A stretch of 39,324 bases of DNA from Thermohalobaculum sp050043005 (GCA_050043005.1 JBHJIZ010000168.1:1-39324); one strand, 5' to 3'; counted from the stretch's first letter, positions 16,375-25,099 are shown. Made by a program: numbers and translations. Notes: generated from the letters alone by a model not told the origin.

Positions 16375-17321
16375 GCCGTGCCCCTCCAATCGAGGATCAT
16401 TTTCAGGCAGGACTTGTCCGAAAATGCTTGTGGGTATGCGGTCTCGGCGTCTGCCGCCGGGACCCTGTGGGTGATGAGATCGTCGAGCTGCAGGCGCCCG
16501 GCGTGCACGAGGGCAACGGTCGCCTCCATATCCTCGCGCGACCACTCGGCGGCAACGCGGAGGCGGGCCTCTTTTATGAAGGCCATGGGGAATGCGAAGC
16601 TTACCGAGCCGGGATAAAATCCTGCCAGGACGATCTCGCCGCCCTTGGTGATGTGGCGCAGCAAAGTATCCAGGAGCGAAGCGTCCCCTGTCGCATCAAA
16701 GATGCAATCATAGCTCCGGAGCGATCGATGGTCTCTTGGTGCATCGAGCGCCGGGTCGAGAACATCGTAGGCGTGGCTGCCTTCACGACGCTGTGTGTCC
16801 GTTTCCCAGACGATGGGCTGCCCGCCATGCAGGACAGTGAGACGGGCGAGAAGCCTGCCAAGCACCCCGTGCCCTACGATCAGATCCGGAAGCTTTCCAC
16901 CTGCGAGTGCGTGTTGTGCAGTTGCGGCGAGCGCCAGAAGCGCACCTTCGGCGCCAGTTCCGCTTTGCAGTCTCACAAGGCGATCGGCGCTCGTGGCGAC
17001 TGACGACGCCGCGCCACCGAACAGCCCCCGAAACTCTCCGAAACAGCTCGCGCCCGGCACGAAAACCTTGTTACCTGGGTGAAATCCGGATCCTGCGGGC
17101 GCTTCGGCGACTTCTCCCATCGCTTCGTAGCCAGGGATCAGCGGATACCCCATGCCGGGGAACGGCGGCATCTCGCCGGTCCAGAGCAGCTTCTCGGTTC
17201 CCGTCGAGATTCCGGAGTGGTGGATGTCGACCAGAACTTCGTCCTTGCCCGACGGAACCAGGGGCACCGTTTGGAGAGACAGGTCTCCTGGACCTTGAAG
17301 GACGACAGCTTTGGTATCCAC
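16371..17321 (-). CDS. bchC: Bacteriochlorophyllide a dehydrogenase (3-hydroxyethyl oxidation)
   Basis: An NAD-dependent, alcohol-dehydrogenase-like enzyme of 316 residues that oxidises the C3 1-hydroxyethyl group to the acetyl group of bacteriochlorophyll a. The N-terminal catalytic fold (SGISTGTEKLLWTG, PLIPGYEAMGEV) and a Rossmann-like segment (IVGHGVLGRLLARL) are visible. It starts with GTG at 17321 after a G-rich ribosome site. It leads the bchCXYZ-puf run, preceded by a promoter with two PpsR-type boxes. Confidence 0.96.
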   Translation of the reverse strand: MDTKAVVLQGPGDLSLQTVPLVPSGKDEVLVDIHHSGISTGTEKLLWTGEMPPFPGMGYPLIPGYEAMGEVAEAPAGSGFHPGNKVFVPGASCFGEFRGLFGGAASSVATSADRLVRLQSGTGAEGALLALAATAQHALAGGKLPDLIVGHGVLGRLLARLTVLHGGQPIVWETDTQRREGSHAYDVLDPALDAPRDHRSLRSYDCIFDATGDASLLDTLLRHITKGGEIVLAGFYPGSVSFAFPMAFIKEARLRVAAEWSREDMEATVALVHAGRLQLDDLITHRVPAADAETAYPQAFSDKSCLKMILDWRGTA

Positions 17322-17385
17322 GCCTCCCCCCTCTTCTTCGTCTTGGAGCTGGTCGTTGGATCGACCGAGACTCGGTGCGTTAGTC

Positions 17386-17429
17386 TGTCAGTTTAATTTT
17401 ACGGACACTGTTGTCAACTAGATTGGACA
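17386..17429 (-). promoter_or_regulatory. bchC promoter with paired PpsR/CrtJ boxes
   Basis: One perfect TGT-N12-ACA palindrome lies at 17412-17429 and one degenerate copy (TGT-N12-ACG) at 17386-17403, 8 bp apart. Paired boxes at this spacing are known for cooperative PpsR/CrtJ binding. On the minus strand a sigma-70-like promoter coincides: TTGACA at 17417-17412, a 16-bp spacer, and TAAACT at 17395-17390. Both boxes overlap it, which fits aerobic repression by exclusion of RNA polymerase. The palindromes are seen; binding is inference. Confidence 0.8.
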
Positions 17430-17440
17430 CAAGACTGGGA

Positions 17441-18580
17441 TCATCCGCCCTTACGAGCGGTTACGACACTTGTCAGCAAAGGTTGGTTCGTCGGATTCTG
17501 GCGTGCGCGCGAGAATCCTGCTTCTGTCAGAAGCTCGATATGCCTTTCAGCACTGCGTGCGCGGCCCGTGGTCATCGCAGTTGTGTAGAACCCGAAATAG
17601 GAGTCACCGACGCGGCAGGGCTGGCTGCCGCCGGACATCGGCTCCGAGATGACGATGCGGCCATTCACGGGCAAACTGTCATGTATGCGTGACAGTAGAG
17701 TGCGCACGGTGTGGTCCTGATGATCATAGAGGACTCGGATCAGTGTGACCGCGTCACTTCCCTGGGGCAGGGGATCGGACAGGAAACTGCCGGGGTGAAG
17801 GTCGATCCTAGTTTCCGGCGCAAGCCGAACCCGTGCCGCGTCGATCACTGCGGGAAGGTCAAACAAGCGCAGGGACAGGTTCGGGTGCCGTTCAGCAACG
17901 CTCTGCAAGAATGCACCGGTCCCACCGCCAATGTCTGTTAGGGTTGAGATGTCCGAAAGATCGACCGCATCCAGCGTCTCGCGCGCCACCAGTTGCTGCG
18001 ATATCGCCATTATGTGCGAGTAATCTGCCGCGATGTCCCGATCCTCGGCGGCGTGGTCTCCGCGCACATATGCCCAGAACTTGGAAAGCTCAGGCTCGGT
18101 CTCTCCTTTGAGCAGTGCCACCGGATCGGCGAGGTCACGGTAAAATACCTGATGATGCCTGATCATTACGGCGAGTCCGGGGACGCCTAGTGCCGCAGCA
18201 CCCAATCGACCGAGGCGATAGGTTCCATCGCGTTTTCGAACCAAAAGTCCGACAGCGGCGGCGGATTGGCAAAGAACTTCCATGCGCTGAACCGGCAGGT
18301 CTGCATGGTTTGCGAGGTCCACGACGCCTCTGGCGCGATGGCGTAGCGCTTCGAGGATCTCCAGCTCAACGCAAGCGAGGAGGGTTTGCGTATACACAAA
18401 CCCAGCCATCAGATCGAAGAGCGCGGCAGAATCCTGACGCACGAACGGGCGCGTTAGCCGAAATCCTGCAGCCCAGTTCTGAAAGTCCGGGGACGCGATC
18501 TTGGCCAGCCGCCATTGCTGGATCTGGTCCAACACTCCGCGCCAAGACCAACCGGGCCGAGAAAATCCGATATCGGTCAT
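17441..18580 (-). CDS. crtF: Demethylspheroidene O-methyltransferase
   Basis: A SAM-dependent methyltransferase of 379 residues that methylates the C1 hydroxyl of demethylspheroidene and related carotenoids. An N-terminal dimerisation/winged-helix region is followed by the SAM-binding motif DIGGGTGA (about 216-223) and the acidic post-motif LRLFDLPAVIDAARV. The stretch LIRVLYDHQDH contains the His/Asp region typical of plant-type O-methyltransferases. It lies 12 bp after crtE and just before the bchC promoter, so it may read through into bchC as part of a superoperon. Confidence 0.95.
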   Translation of the reverse strand: MTDIGFSRPGWSWRGVLDQIQQWRLAKIASPDFQNWAAGFRLTRPFVRQDSAALFDLMAGFVYTQTLLACVELEILEALRHRARGVVDLANHADLPVQRMEVLCQSAAAVGLLVRKRDGTYRLGRLGAAALGVPGLAVMIRHHQVFYRDLADPVALLKGETEPELSKFWAYVRGDHAAEDRDIAADYSHIMAISQQLVARETLDAVDLSDISTLTDIGGGTGAFLQSVAERHPNLSLRLFDLPAVIDAARVRLAPETRIDLHPGSFLSDPLPQGSDAVTLIRVLYDHQDHTVRTLLSRIHDSLPVNGRIVISEPMSGGSQPCRVGDSYFGFYTTAMTTGRARSAERHIELLTEAGFSRARQNPTNQPLLTSVVTARKGG

Positions 18581-18592
18581 GCGACCGGCCCG

Positions 18593-19462
18593 TCAGACGG
18601 TGACGGGGTGGAATGCCATTGGCGTCAAGCGCTCTGCCTGCTTGCGGACCAGTGCACAGAGTTGCGCCTCGCCCGGGCACGCAGGAATTGATGTGATGGC
18701 TGCCGAAAGCGAATCGTTCAGCTTCTGCGCAGCGCCCTTAATGCCGAATTCGGTCACAGCATTTGGCCGATCATGAACGGTATCCTGGCCAGCAGGCTTT
18801 CCGAGTTCCTCTTCATCCAAGAGCGCGTCGCGCAGGTCGTCGGCGACTTGATAAGCCTCGCCGATGCGCGCGCCGAGTTCTTCCCATTCATGCGGGTCGG
18901 CACCGGCGGCAACCGCACCCATACGGGTCGCGGCCGTAAACAGGGCTCCGGTCTTTGCGCGGTGATAGGCGTCCAGATTGACGTTGGCCTCGCTTTCCCA
19001 GGCCTGTCCCGCGCAAATACCGTCGGGAGAGCCGGAACTTGTGGCAAGCGTCTGGATCAGACCCGCAGCACGCGCGCAATCGTCGGCGGCTTGCAGCGCG
19101 ATGGTTTCGAAAGCCAGGATGATCAATGTGTCGCCAGCCAGCACGGCGATCTCTTCGCCAAAGGCCTTGTGGACCGAGGGTTTGCCGCGTCGGATGTCCG
19201 CGTCATCGAAGCATGGCAGATCATCGTGCACCAGCGATGCGCAGTGGATCAGTTCAAGGGCCGTCGCTCCGGCGGCGCTGAGCCTCGGTTTATCATCGCC
19301 ACAGGCCAGGGCGACCGACATGCAGAGCATCGGTCGAACGCGTGCGCCACCCGGAAGCACTGCATATTCCAAAGCCGATGCCAGCTTCGGAGGCGCCGGA
19401 CGCCTTTGAGCCCGGTGGAGCGCACTGTTCACAGCAATCTCGATTCGATCCTGGGGTGTCAT
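18593..19462 (-). CDS. crtE: Geranylgeranyl diphosphate synthase
   Basis: A trans-prenyltransferase of 289 residues that makes GGPP, the precursor for phytoene and for the bacteriochlorophyll tail. The first Asp-rich motif is DDLPCFDD (residues 80-87, the DDxxxxD type) and the second is DDLRD near residue 210. A strong GGGAGG ribosome site precedes the ATG. It is divergent from crtD, and shares with it an intergenic region with two perfect PpsR-type boxes. Confidence 0.96.
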   Translation of the reverse strand: MTPQDRIEIAVNSALHRAQRRPAPPKLASALEYAVLPGGARVRPMLCMSVALACGDDKPRLSAAGATALELIHCASLVHDDLPCFDDADIRRGKPSVHKAFGEEIAVLAGDTLIILAFETIALQAADDCARAAGLIQTLATSSGSPDGICAGQAWESEANVNLDAYHRAKTGALFTAATRMGAVAAGADPHEWEELGARIGEAYQVADDLRDALLDEEELGKPAGQDTVHDRPNAVTEFGIKGAAQKLNDSLSAAITSIPACPGEAQLCALVRKQAERLTPMAFHPVTV

Positions 19463-19490
19463 GCGGCCCTCCCTGAGGCAGGTTTCAGAG

Positions 19491-19565
19491 TGTCAGTTTT
19501 ATCAGACACTTTATTCGACCATTAAAGTGGACACTTCCGCGACCTAATGTCAATATGAGTTTACA
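19491..19565. promoter_or_regulatory. Divergent crtE/crtD promoter region with two PpsR boxes
   Basis: Two perfect TGT-N12-ACA palindromes lie at 19491-19508 and 19548-19565, with 39 bp between them. For crtD a promoter-like pair TGGACA (19528-19533), 17 bp, CAATAT (19551-19556) can be drawn, with the -10 inside the second box. The first box lies 29 bp before the crtE start and may cover its promoter. Widely spaced boxes could allow looping. Box sequences are seen; function is inferred. Confidence 0.8.
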
Positions 19566-19580
19566 GATATGGGAGGCTCG

Positions 19581-21161
19581 ATGCGGCGACAGGCATCAGA
19601 CACCAAGATCCTGGTGATAGGTGCCGGGATCGGCGGTTTGGCGACGGCTTTGCGGCTGGCAGGCGCAGGCCATGCTGTTCAAGTCGTTGAGGCTACTGGC
19701 GGTCCTGGTGGCAAGTTGCGGACCGTACCGAGTGTCGCGGGTCCGGTGGACGCCGGCCCGACGGTCATGACTTTGCGGCCGGTTTTCGAATCTCTGTTTG
19801 CAAGCGTCGGTCTGAACCTGTCCGACTACGTTACCACCGTGGCTGAGCCGTTGTTGGCCCGGCACTGGTGGCCGGACGGATCGACGCTCGATCTCTTTGC
19901 GGACGCCGATTCCAGTGCGCAGGCTGTGCGCGACTTTGGAGGGGCGCGGGCGGAACAAGACTTTCGGGATTTTCACCGGAAGCCTCGAAAGCTCTTTCAG
20001 GCATTCGAGAACCCAGTGATGCAATCCGCTCAGGTGGATATTGCGGGCATTCTGGCGGCTTGTTTGAAGAACCCGTCAATGCTCCCGGAATTGATGCCGG
20101 GGCGCAGGTTGTCGCATGCTCTGGCGGCATCGTTTCAGGACACGCGCCTTCAGCAGTTGTTCGCCCGGTATGCGACCTATGTCGGCGGCTCGCCTTTCCA
20201 GTCTCCCGCATTGCTATCGCTGATCTGGCAGGCCGAGTCCGGCGGCGTGTGGCGCGTCGATGGCGGAATGTCTGCGCTGGCCCGTGGGGTGGAGCGCGCA
20301 GCGAAGTCTCTGGGCGCAATCTTCGAATACGGCGCCCCAGTTGAACGCATTGTTTCCCGAGAATCGGGCTTTGAAATCGCGCTATCGGATGGAACGGCTC
20401 GCACCGCAGATCGCGTCGTCTTCAACGGTGATCCAGCAGCTTTGTATCGTGGGTTGCTCGGACCCGACATGACCTCAGCCGTGACGCGGCGCGGTGTCTC
20501 GCCCAGATCGCTCTCGGCCTATGTCTGGTCATTTGCGGCCCAGCCATCGGGCCGCGACCTCGCGCATCATAACGTCTTCTTCAACGAGGACTACCGGCGC
20601 GAATTCGACGCGCTCGCTCGCGAGGAAATGCCCAAGGACGCGACCCTGTACATTTGTGCGCAGGACCGGGGAGACGGATTGAACCCACATGGCCCGGAGC
20701 GTTTCGAAATCATCATGAATGCTGCCCCTAAGACTGGGACCACAGATCGAGATCCAGAGGAGTACGAGGCATGTCTGACACGAGTGTTCACGGCTTTGTC
20801 CCGCCACGGGCTGGAGTACGATACGCTGCCGGCGCGCAGTTGCCTGACGACGCCGAGCGACTTCGCGGCCCGGTTCCCCGGATCGGACGGATCCCTTTAC
20901 GGGCGGAGCCCACATGGGACGATGGCAGCGTTTCACCGGCCGGGCGTGCGGTCGGCGATCCCGGGCCTCTATCTGGCGGGGGGCGGGGTCAATCCGGGTG
21001 CGGGATTGCCGATGGCTGCCACCTCCGGCAGGCTCGCGGCAGAGGAGATCTTGACGGACCTTGCTTCGATATCGCGGTCCCGCCGGACGGTTACGCATGG
21101 TGGTATGTCGATGGATTATCGGATGACGGCCGGTACGGCGTCTCGGTCATCGCCTTCATAG
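19581..21161 (+). CDS. crtD: Hydroxyneurosporene/methoxyneurosporene desaturase
   Basis: An FAD-dependent carotenoid C3,4-desaturase that converts 1-hydroxy- or methoxyneurosporene to demethylspheroidene/spheroidene. The ADP-binding motif GAGIGG (about 14-19) and the C-terminal FAD motif GLYLAGGGVNPGAGLPMA are intact. The frame is open from ATG 19569, but ATG 19581 follows a GGGAGG ribosome site. The last 30 or so residues, after the normal AAEEIL end, are Ser/Arg/Thr-rich and lie over the start of crtC in another frame, so they are probably a by-product of the overlap. CrtD rather than CrtI is chosen from the crtDC pairing and because a better CrtI lies next to crtB. Confidence 0.93.
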   Translation: MRRQASDTKILVIGAGIGGLATALRLAGAGHAVQVVEATGGPGGKLRTVPSVAGPVDAGPTVMTLRPVFESLFASVGLNLSDYVTTVAEPLLARHWWPDGSTLDLFADADSSAQAVRDFGGARAEQDFRDFHRKPRKLFQAFENPVMQSAQVDIAGILAACLKNPSMLPELMPGRRLSHALAASFQDTRLQQLFARYATYVGGSPFQSPALLSLIWQAESGGVWRVDGGMSALARGVERAAKSLGAIFEYGAPVERIVSRESGFEIALSDGTARTADRVVFNGDPAALYRGLLGPDMTSAVTRRGVSPRSLSAYVWSFAAQPSGRDLAHHNVFFNEDYRREFDALAREEMPKDATLYICAQDRGDGLNPHGPERFEIIMNAAPKTGTTDRDPEEYEACLTRVFTALSRHGLEYDTLPARSCLTTPSDFAARFPGSDGSLYGRSPHGTMAAFHRPGVRSAIPGLYLAGGGVNPGAGLPMAATSGRLAAEEILTDLASISRSRRTVTHGGMSMDYRMTAGTASRSSPS

Positions 21162-22000
21162 GGTCGGTTTTCTCGCCTTGGTATCGCTGGACCGGTCGTC
21201 GCAGCCCGCACAACCATGTCTGCATCAACGTAGCACTTTATGGCCCTGGCGGTCGCTTCACGATGACCGAACGCGGAGAAGGCGCTTTGTCGCAAAGCGT
21301 CCACCGGTTTCAGGTGGGACCGTCTTCGCTGGAGTGGCGTGACGGAGCTTTGGTGATTGATGTCGACGAGTTGTCCAACCCGGTTGTCAGCCGGGTCTGC
21401 GGACAGATCCGTCTGACACCATCGAATGTGACCGATGTCGAAGTGCCTCTGACCTCTGATGGGGGTCATGTCTGGCGCCCATTTGCACCCACCGCGCGGA
21501 TCGAGGTCGATCTGAACCGGTCACACTGGAACTGGTCTGGGCACGGCTATTTCGCCGCGAACTTCGGCACCCGCGCGCTGGAGGCGGACTTCGATTATTG
21601 GCCCTGGGGCCGCTTTCCGGTCGGGAACGAGACAATGGCACTCTATGACGTGGACCGGCGCGATGGTTCTCAGTTGAGCTTTGGTGTGCGCATCGACGGC
21701 CATGGCAGGGTCAGTGTGGTCGATTCGCTACCACCCAAGACGCGATTCCGGCGCAATCCATGGCTGGTGCGTCGTGAGATCCGGAGCGATGCCGGCTATC
21801 GTCCACGGGAAATCACGCCGATGCTGCACGCGCCGTTCTATGCACGCGCAGCCGTGCAGACAAAGATCGATGGGGTTGAGACTGTGGGCGTGCACGAGGC
21901 CTTGGATCTGCGGCGCTTCGCGTCGCCTTTGCTGAAGCCCATGCTGGCGGTACGGGTGCCACGCGTGCCGGATTGGGCAGCATTCGCCCGCCAGGATTAG
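21038..22000 (+). CDS. crtC: Carotenoid 1,2-hydratase (hydroxyneurosporene synthase); start codon unresolved
   Basis: CrtC adds water across the C1,2 double bond of neurosporene or lycopene. The conserved family body is clear: GYAWWYVDGLSDDG, IAFIGSVFSPWYRW, HNHVCINVALYG, WRPFAP and GHGYFAANFGTRALEADFDYW. The frame is open from ATG 20771, but that would bury 390 bp inside crtD, and TTG 20840 is the only other canonical start before the conserved region; the next in-frame ATG, at MTERGEG, is too late. The boundary given is therefore set by family similarity, just before an AGAGGAGA ribosome-like site at 21041-21048, not by a start codon. About 120 bp overlap crtD. It ends in TAG. Confidence 0.88.
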   Translation, partial: GRGDLDGPCFDIAVPPDGYAWWYVDGLSDDGRYGVSVIAFIGSVFSPWYRWTGRRSPHNHVCINVALYGPGGRFTMTERGEGALSQSVHRFQVGPSSLEWRDGALVIDVDELSNPVVSRVCGQIRLTPSNVTDVEVPLTSDGGHVWRPFAPTARIEVDLNRSHWNWSGHGYFAANFGTRALEADFDYWPWGRFPVGNETMALYDVDRRDGSQLSFGVRIDGHGRVSVVDSLPPKTRFRRNPWLVRREIRSDAGYRPREITPMLHAPFYARAAVQTKIDGVETVGVHEALDLRRFASPLLKPMLAVRVPRVPDWAAFARQD

Positions 22001-22013
22001 TTGGGGTGAAGAT

Positions 22014-22490
22014 CTAGGCTCCGAGAGCGATCGGCTCGACCTGAGGATTGCGCCGCCACATCGCGATGTTCAGTGCGGATGCGATCGTGCACCAGATCAG
22101 ATATGGCACGAACAGCCATCCGGCGACCGGATCGAGTTGCCAGAACATCAGCATCGTTGCTGCAACTGCCAGCCAAAGGCCGACCACCACGATGATGGCT
22201 TGGCCGAAGCGCCGCAAGCCGAAGAAGACTGGGGTCCAAAGCGTGTTCAACGCAATCTGCAGCGCCCAAAGCGCCATCGGGAGACCGGATCCTTCCAGCG
22301 GTGCGATGCGGGCGGCAGCGACCGACATGGCAAGATAAAGCACCGTCCAGGCGACGGGAAACACCCAATTTGGCGGTGTCCAGGACGGACGATCGAGTGT
22401 GAGATACCACTTGCCGGGAGGGAAAGCCGCGCCGGTCGTCGCCGCTGCACCGCATGCAAGCAAGCAAATGCCGAAAACGACGATGTCCAT
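22014..22490 (-). CDS. tspO: TspO/MBR-family tryptophan-rich sensory protein
   Basis: A five-helix membrane protein of 158 residues related to mitochondrial TSPO. Typical motifs are seen: PPGKWYLTLDRPSWTPPNWVFPVAWTVLY-like N-terminal half (key W and P residues kept), ALNTLWTPVFF, and FVPYLIWCTIASALN. In R. sphaeroides, TspO sits in the outer membrane, binds porphyrins, and lowers expression of photosynthesis genes under oxygen. Its ATG shares a base with the crtB stop, so it is the last gene of a crtI-crtB-tspO operon. Confidence 0.95.
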   Translation of the reverse strand: MDIVVFGICLLACGAAATTGAAFPPGKWYLTLDRPSWTPPNWVFPVAWTVLYLAMSVAAARIAPLEGSGLPMALWALQIALNTLWTPVFFGLRRFGQAIIVVVGLWLAVAATMLMFWQLDPVAGWLFVPYLIWCTIASALNIAMWRRNPQVEPIALGA

Positions 22491-23542
22491 CAGGACTGAC
22501 CTGCCGAAAGCATGTTGCTTTCACCTGTGGCAGCACGTTCCCGTTCGCGCAGGCGCGCAAACGTCGACACAAGTGTTTCCGAGGCTGTTGCGCCCCAGGG
22601 TTTTGCATCACCATCGACGACGGCAGCCGCATCGACCAGGAAGGCGGTTTCGGCCAGCGGTGGTGCAAGCAGCACAGGAGAACGCGGCATGACCGTATCG
22701 GCCGCCGCAGCGCCGAGGGACACGAGCGCGAGGCCGAGTTTCTCGGTCAGGCCCGTATGCGCGCGCCGGGTCACCGAATCAAAGCCTGCCTTGCGGATAT
22801 GCCGACCAATCCCGGCATAGATATACCGCGCTGCGTAGATGCCGGGGCGGCAACTGCGGGGCAGTTCCGAGATCCCGGCCTCCGAACGATAATAAAGCCG
22901 GTTCGCCTCGGCCAGTAAGCGTTTGGCCATTTTTGTAACTTCGATCCGAGGGCTCGGATCAGCGATGAATGCATCCACGTCTAAACCGGCTTCGTCGAAC
23001 CAGTTTATAGGGAGATACAGCCGTCCGGCCTCGGCATCTTCACCGATGTCACGGGCGATGTTGGTCAGTTGCATCGCCACGCCAAGATCGCACGCGCGCG
23101 CCAGGGCGTTGGGTTCGCGCACACCCATCAAGACAGACATCATGGCGCCCACGGCGGACGCGACCCGCGCCGAGTATGCCCTTACATCGGATAACGTTCG
23201 ATAGCGAAACTCCATCGCATCCCAATGGAGCCCTTCGAGCAGAGCTTCCGGCAGGGCGCGCGGCATATCGACAGCTTCAACCATGCTCGCAAAGGCGCGC
23301 TCGATCGGATCGTTCTTCGGAGCTCCGGCATAGGCACGGTCCAGCCGATCCCGCAGTTCGTGTACTGCGGCGAGCTTGGCTTCAACCAGATCGACGGCGT
23401 CGTCTGCCACCCTGCAGAATGCGTAGAGGACAAGTGCGGGGTCGCGGACGCGGGCCGGTAGCAGCTTGGACGCCGCATAGAATGACTTCGAGCCGTGTTT
23501 GATAGCTTCCCGGCAATGTGCGAGATCCGCTTCCTGCATCAT
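22490..23542 (-). CDS. crtB: Phytoene synthase
   Basis: It condenses two GGPP into 15-cis-phytoene, the first committed carotenoid step. The 350-residue protein has both Asp-rich Mg-diphosphate motifs, DDAVD (47-51) and DIGED (165-169, in NIARDIGEDAEAGRLYLP), and the YRSEAG/CRPGIYAARYIYAGIG helices of the squalene/phytoene synthase fold. It overlaps crtI upstream by 4 bp and tspO downstream by 1 bp. Confidence 0.97.
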   Translation of the reverse strand: MMQEADLAHCREAIKHGSKSFYAASKLLPARVRDPALVLYAFCRVADDAVDLVEAKLAAVHELRDRLDRAYAGAPKNDPIERAFASMVEAVDMPRALPEALLEGLHWDAMEFRYRTLSDVRAYSARVASAVGAMMSVLMGVREPNALARACDLGVAMQLTNIARDIGEDAEAGRLYLPINWFDEAGLDVDAFIADPSPRIEVTKMAKRLLAEANRLYYRSEAGISELPRSCRPGIYAARYIYAGIGRHIRKAGFDSVTRRAHTGLTEKLGLALVSLGAAAADTVMPRSPVLLAPPLAETAFLVDAAAVVDGDAKPWGATASETLVSTFARLRERERAATGESNMLSAGQS

Positions 23543-25083
23543 CTCACGGTCTCCGCATCTGGGACGAGTTTTGCGAGCACCTCGGCCGAGGCGACAACCC
23601 CGGGCAGTCCGGCTCCAGGATGAGTTCCCGCACCCGTCAGATAGAGGCCCGGGACCTCCTCGGAGACGTTATGCGGCCGGAACCACGCCGATTGCAGAAT
23701 GCGCGGTTCGATCGAGAAGCCGCACCCGTGCGGGCTGAGATAGCGTTCACCAAAGTCGGGCGGGGTCATCACATGGCTTGCGGTCACGCGGTCACCAAGA
23801 CCCGGAAGCAGGCTGCGCTCGAGGAAGTCCTGCACCTTCTGCCGGTAGGGTTCGGCTTGCGCCTGCCAATCAACGGAATTCTCGAAGCCTAAATGGGGAA
23901 CGGGCGACAATGCATAGAAGCTGTCGTCGCCATCCGGTGCAGCGGTGGGGTCGGTGACCGAGGGGCGGTGGACGTAAAGACTCATGTCATCGGCCAAATG
24001 GCCATTCTGGAAGATGTCTTGCACAAGACCCTGATAGCGTGGTCCGTTCAGGATGGTGTGATGTCCGACATCGCTCCACATATCGCGGGTTCCGCGCGTG
24101 CCGAAATACCAGATGAACAGTCCCATCGACCATCGCGTGCGATGAAGACGGGCGTCGGTCCATCGCCGGCGCTTATGACTTCTGAGCAATCGTGTGTATG
24201 TGTGGCCAGCATCGGCATTCGACACCACGACGTCGGCTTCCTGCCGTTGCCCCGCGAGCGTCCGGATGCCCTTGGCGCGCCCTTGTTCCACAATGATCTC
24301 GTCAACCTCGACACCTTGGGAGAGTGTCCCGCCCTTGCGCTTGATGACGTTTGCCATGCCGTCGGCGAGCGCCTGGGCGCCGCCCATCGCGTAGTGAACG
24401 CCGAACTGGCTCTCAAGATGGTGCACCAGAGCGTACATTGACGTGACGTGGAAGGGGTCACCGCCGATGAACAGGGGATGGAACGACAACGCCATCCTTA
24501 GCCGCGGGTCTCGTACCTTGCGTGCGACATGGGCGTGGATCGAGCGAGCAGCCCGGTACCACGCAAAGATGTGCAGCACGCGCGCGAGGTCGAGGAACCG
24601 GTTCATCGGGCGTCGTCCGAGGTTTTCGAACCCAAAGTGATACCTTCGCTCGGCGGCTCGGATCAGCCAGTCGTATCCTGCCAGTTCGTCCGGTGCGAGT
24701 TTGGCGATTTCAGCGCGGGTCTTCTCAGGATCGGCATGGGCGCGCAAAGACGAACCGTCCTGCCAACGAATCTCGTAGAACGGATCCATGGCGTGCAGGG
24801 TGACGTCTTTGTCGAAGTCTTCGCCCGCTGCGGCCCAAAGCTCGCGAAAGACTTGGGGAGCGGTGACGATGGTCGGACCCAGATCGAACCGATAGCCATC
24901 TCGCACGATTGCAGTTCCGCGTCCGCCCGGCGTTTCGAGCCGGTCGAGAACGTGAACGTTGTAGCCTTTCGCCGACAATCGAATCGCAGACGCCAGGCCA
25001 CCAAATCCTGCGCCGATGACAATGGCACGAGGACGCGGGTCGTCCGTGGCTGCTGTGAGGTCTGGTTCGACACGTGTAAGCAT
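23539..25083 (-). CDS. crtI: Phytoene desaturase
   Basis: An FAD-dependent desaturase of 514 residues that introduces three double bonds into phytoene to give neurosporene, the usual product in the spheroidene branch (four would give lycopene). The dinucleotide fold GAGFGGLASAIRL (24-36) and the C-terminal motif GLYLTGAGTHPGAGLPGV are complete. The ATG at 25083 faces crtA across a 77-bp promoter gap with a PpsR-type box. Product specificity is inferred from the crtA/C/D/F context, not from residues. Confidence 0.96.
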   Translation of the reverse strand: MLTRVEPDLTAATDDPRPRAIVIGAGFGGLASAIRLSAKGYNVHVLDRLETPGGRGTAIVRDGYRFDLGPTIVTAPQVFRELWAAAGEDFDKDVTLHAMDPFYEIRWQDGSSLRAHADPEKTRAEIAKLAPDELAGYDWLIRAAERRYHFGFENLGRRPMNRFLDLARVLHIFAWYRAARSIHAHVARKVRDPRLRMALSFHPLFIGGDPFHVTSMYALVHHLESQFGVHYAMGGAQALADGMANVIKRKGGTLSQGVEVDEIIVEQGRAKGIRTLAGQRQEADVVVSNADAGHTYTRLLRSHKRRRWTDARLHRTRWSMGLFIWYFGTRGTRDMWSDVGHHTILNGPRYQGLVQDIFQNGHLADDMSLYVHRPSVTDPTAAPDGDDSFYALSPVPHLGFENSVDWQAQAEPYRQKVQDFLERSLLPGLGDRVTASHVMTPPDFGERYLSPHGCGFSIEPRILQSAWFRPHNVSEEVPGLYLTGAGTHPGAGLPGVVASAEVLAKLVPDAETVR

Positions 25084-25099
25084 ATCACGACGGTAGCAG

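Noticed and set aside
22490..25083. crtI and crtD confused as duplicate phytoene desaturases
   Set aside because: Both are FAD desaturases, but one is paired with crtB and the other with crtC, the standard crtIB and crtDC arrangements, so they are not redundant copies.
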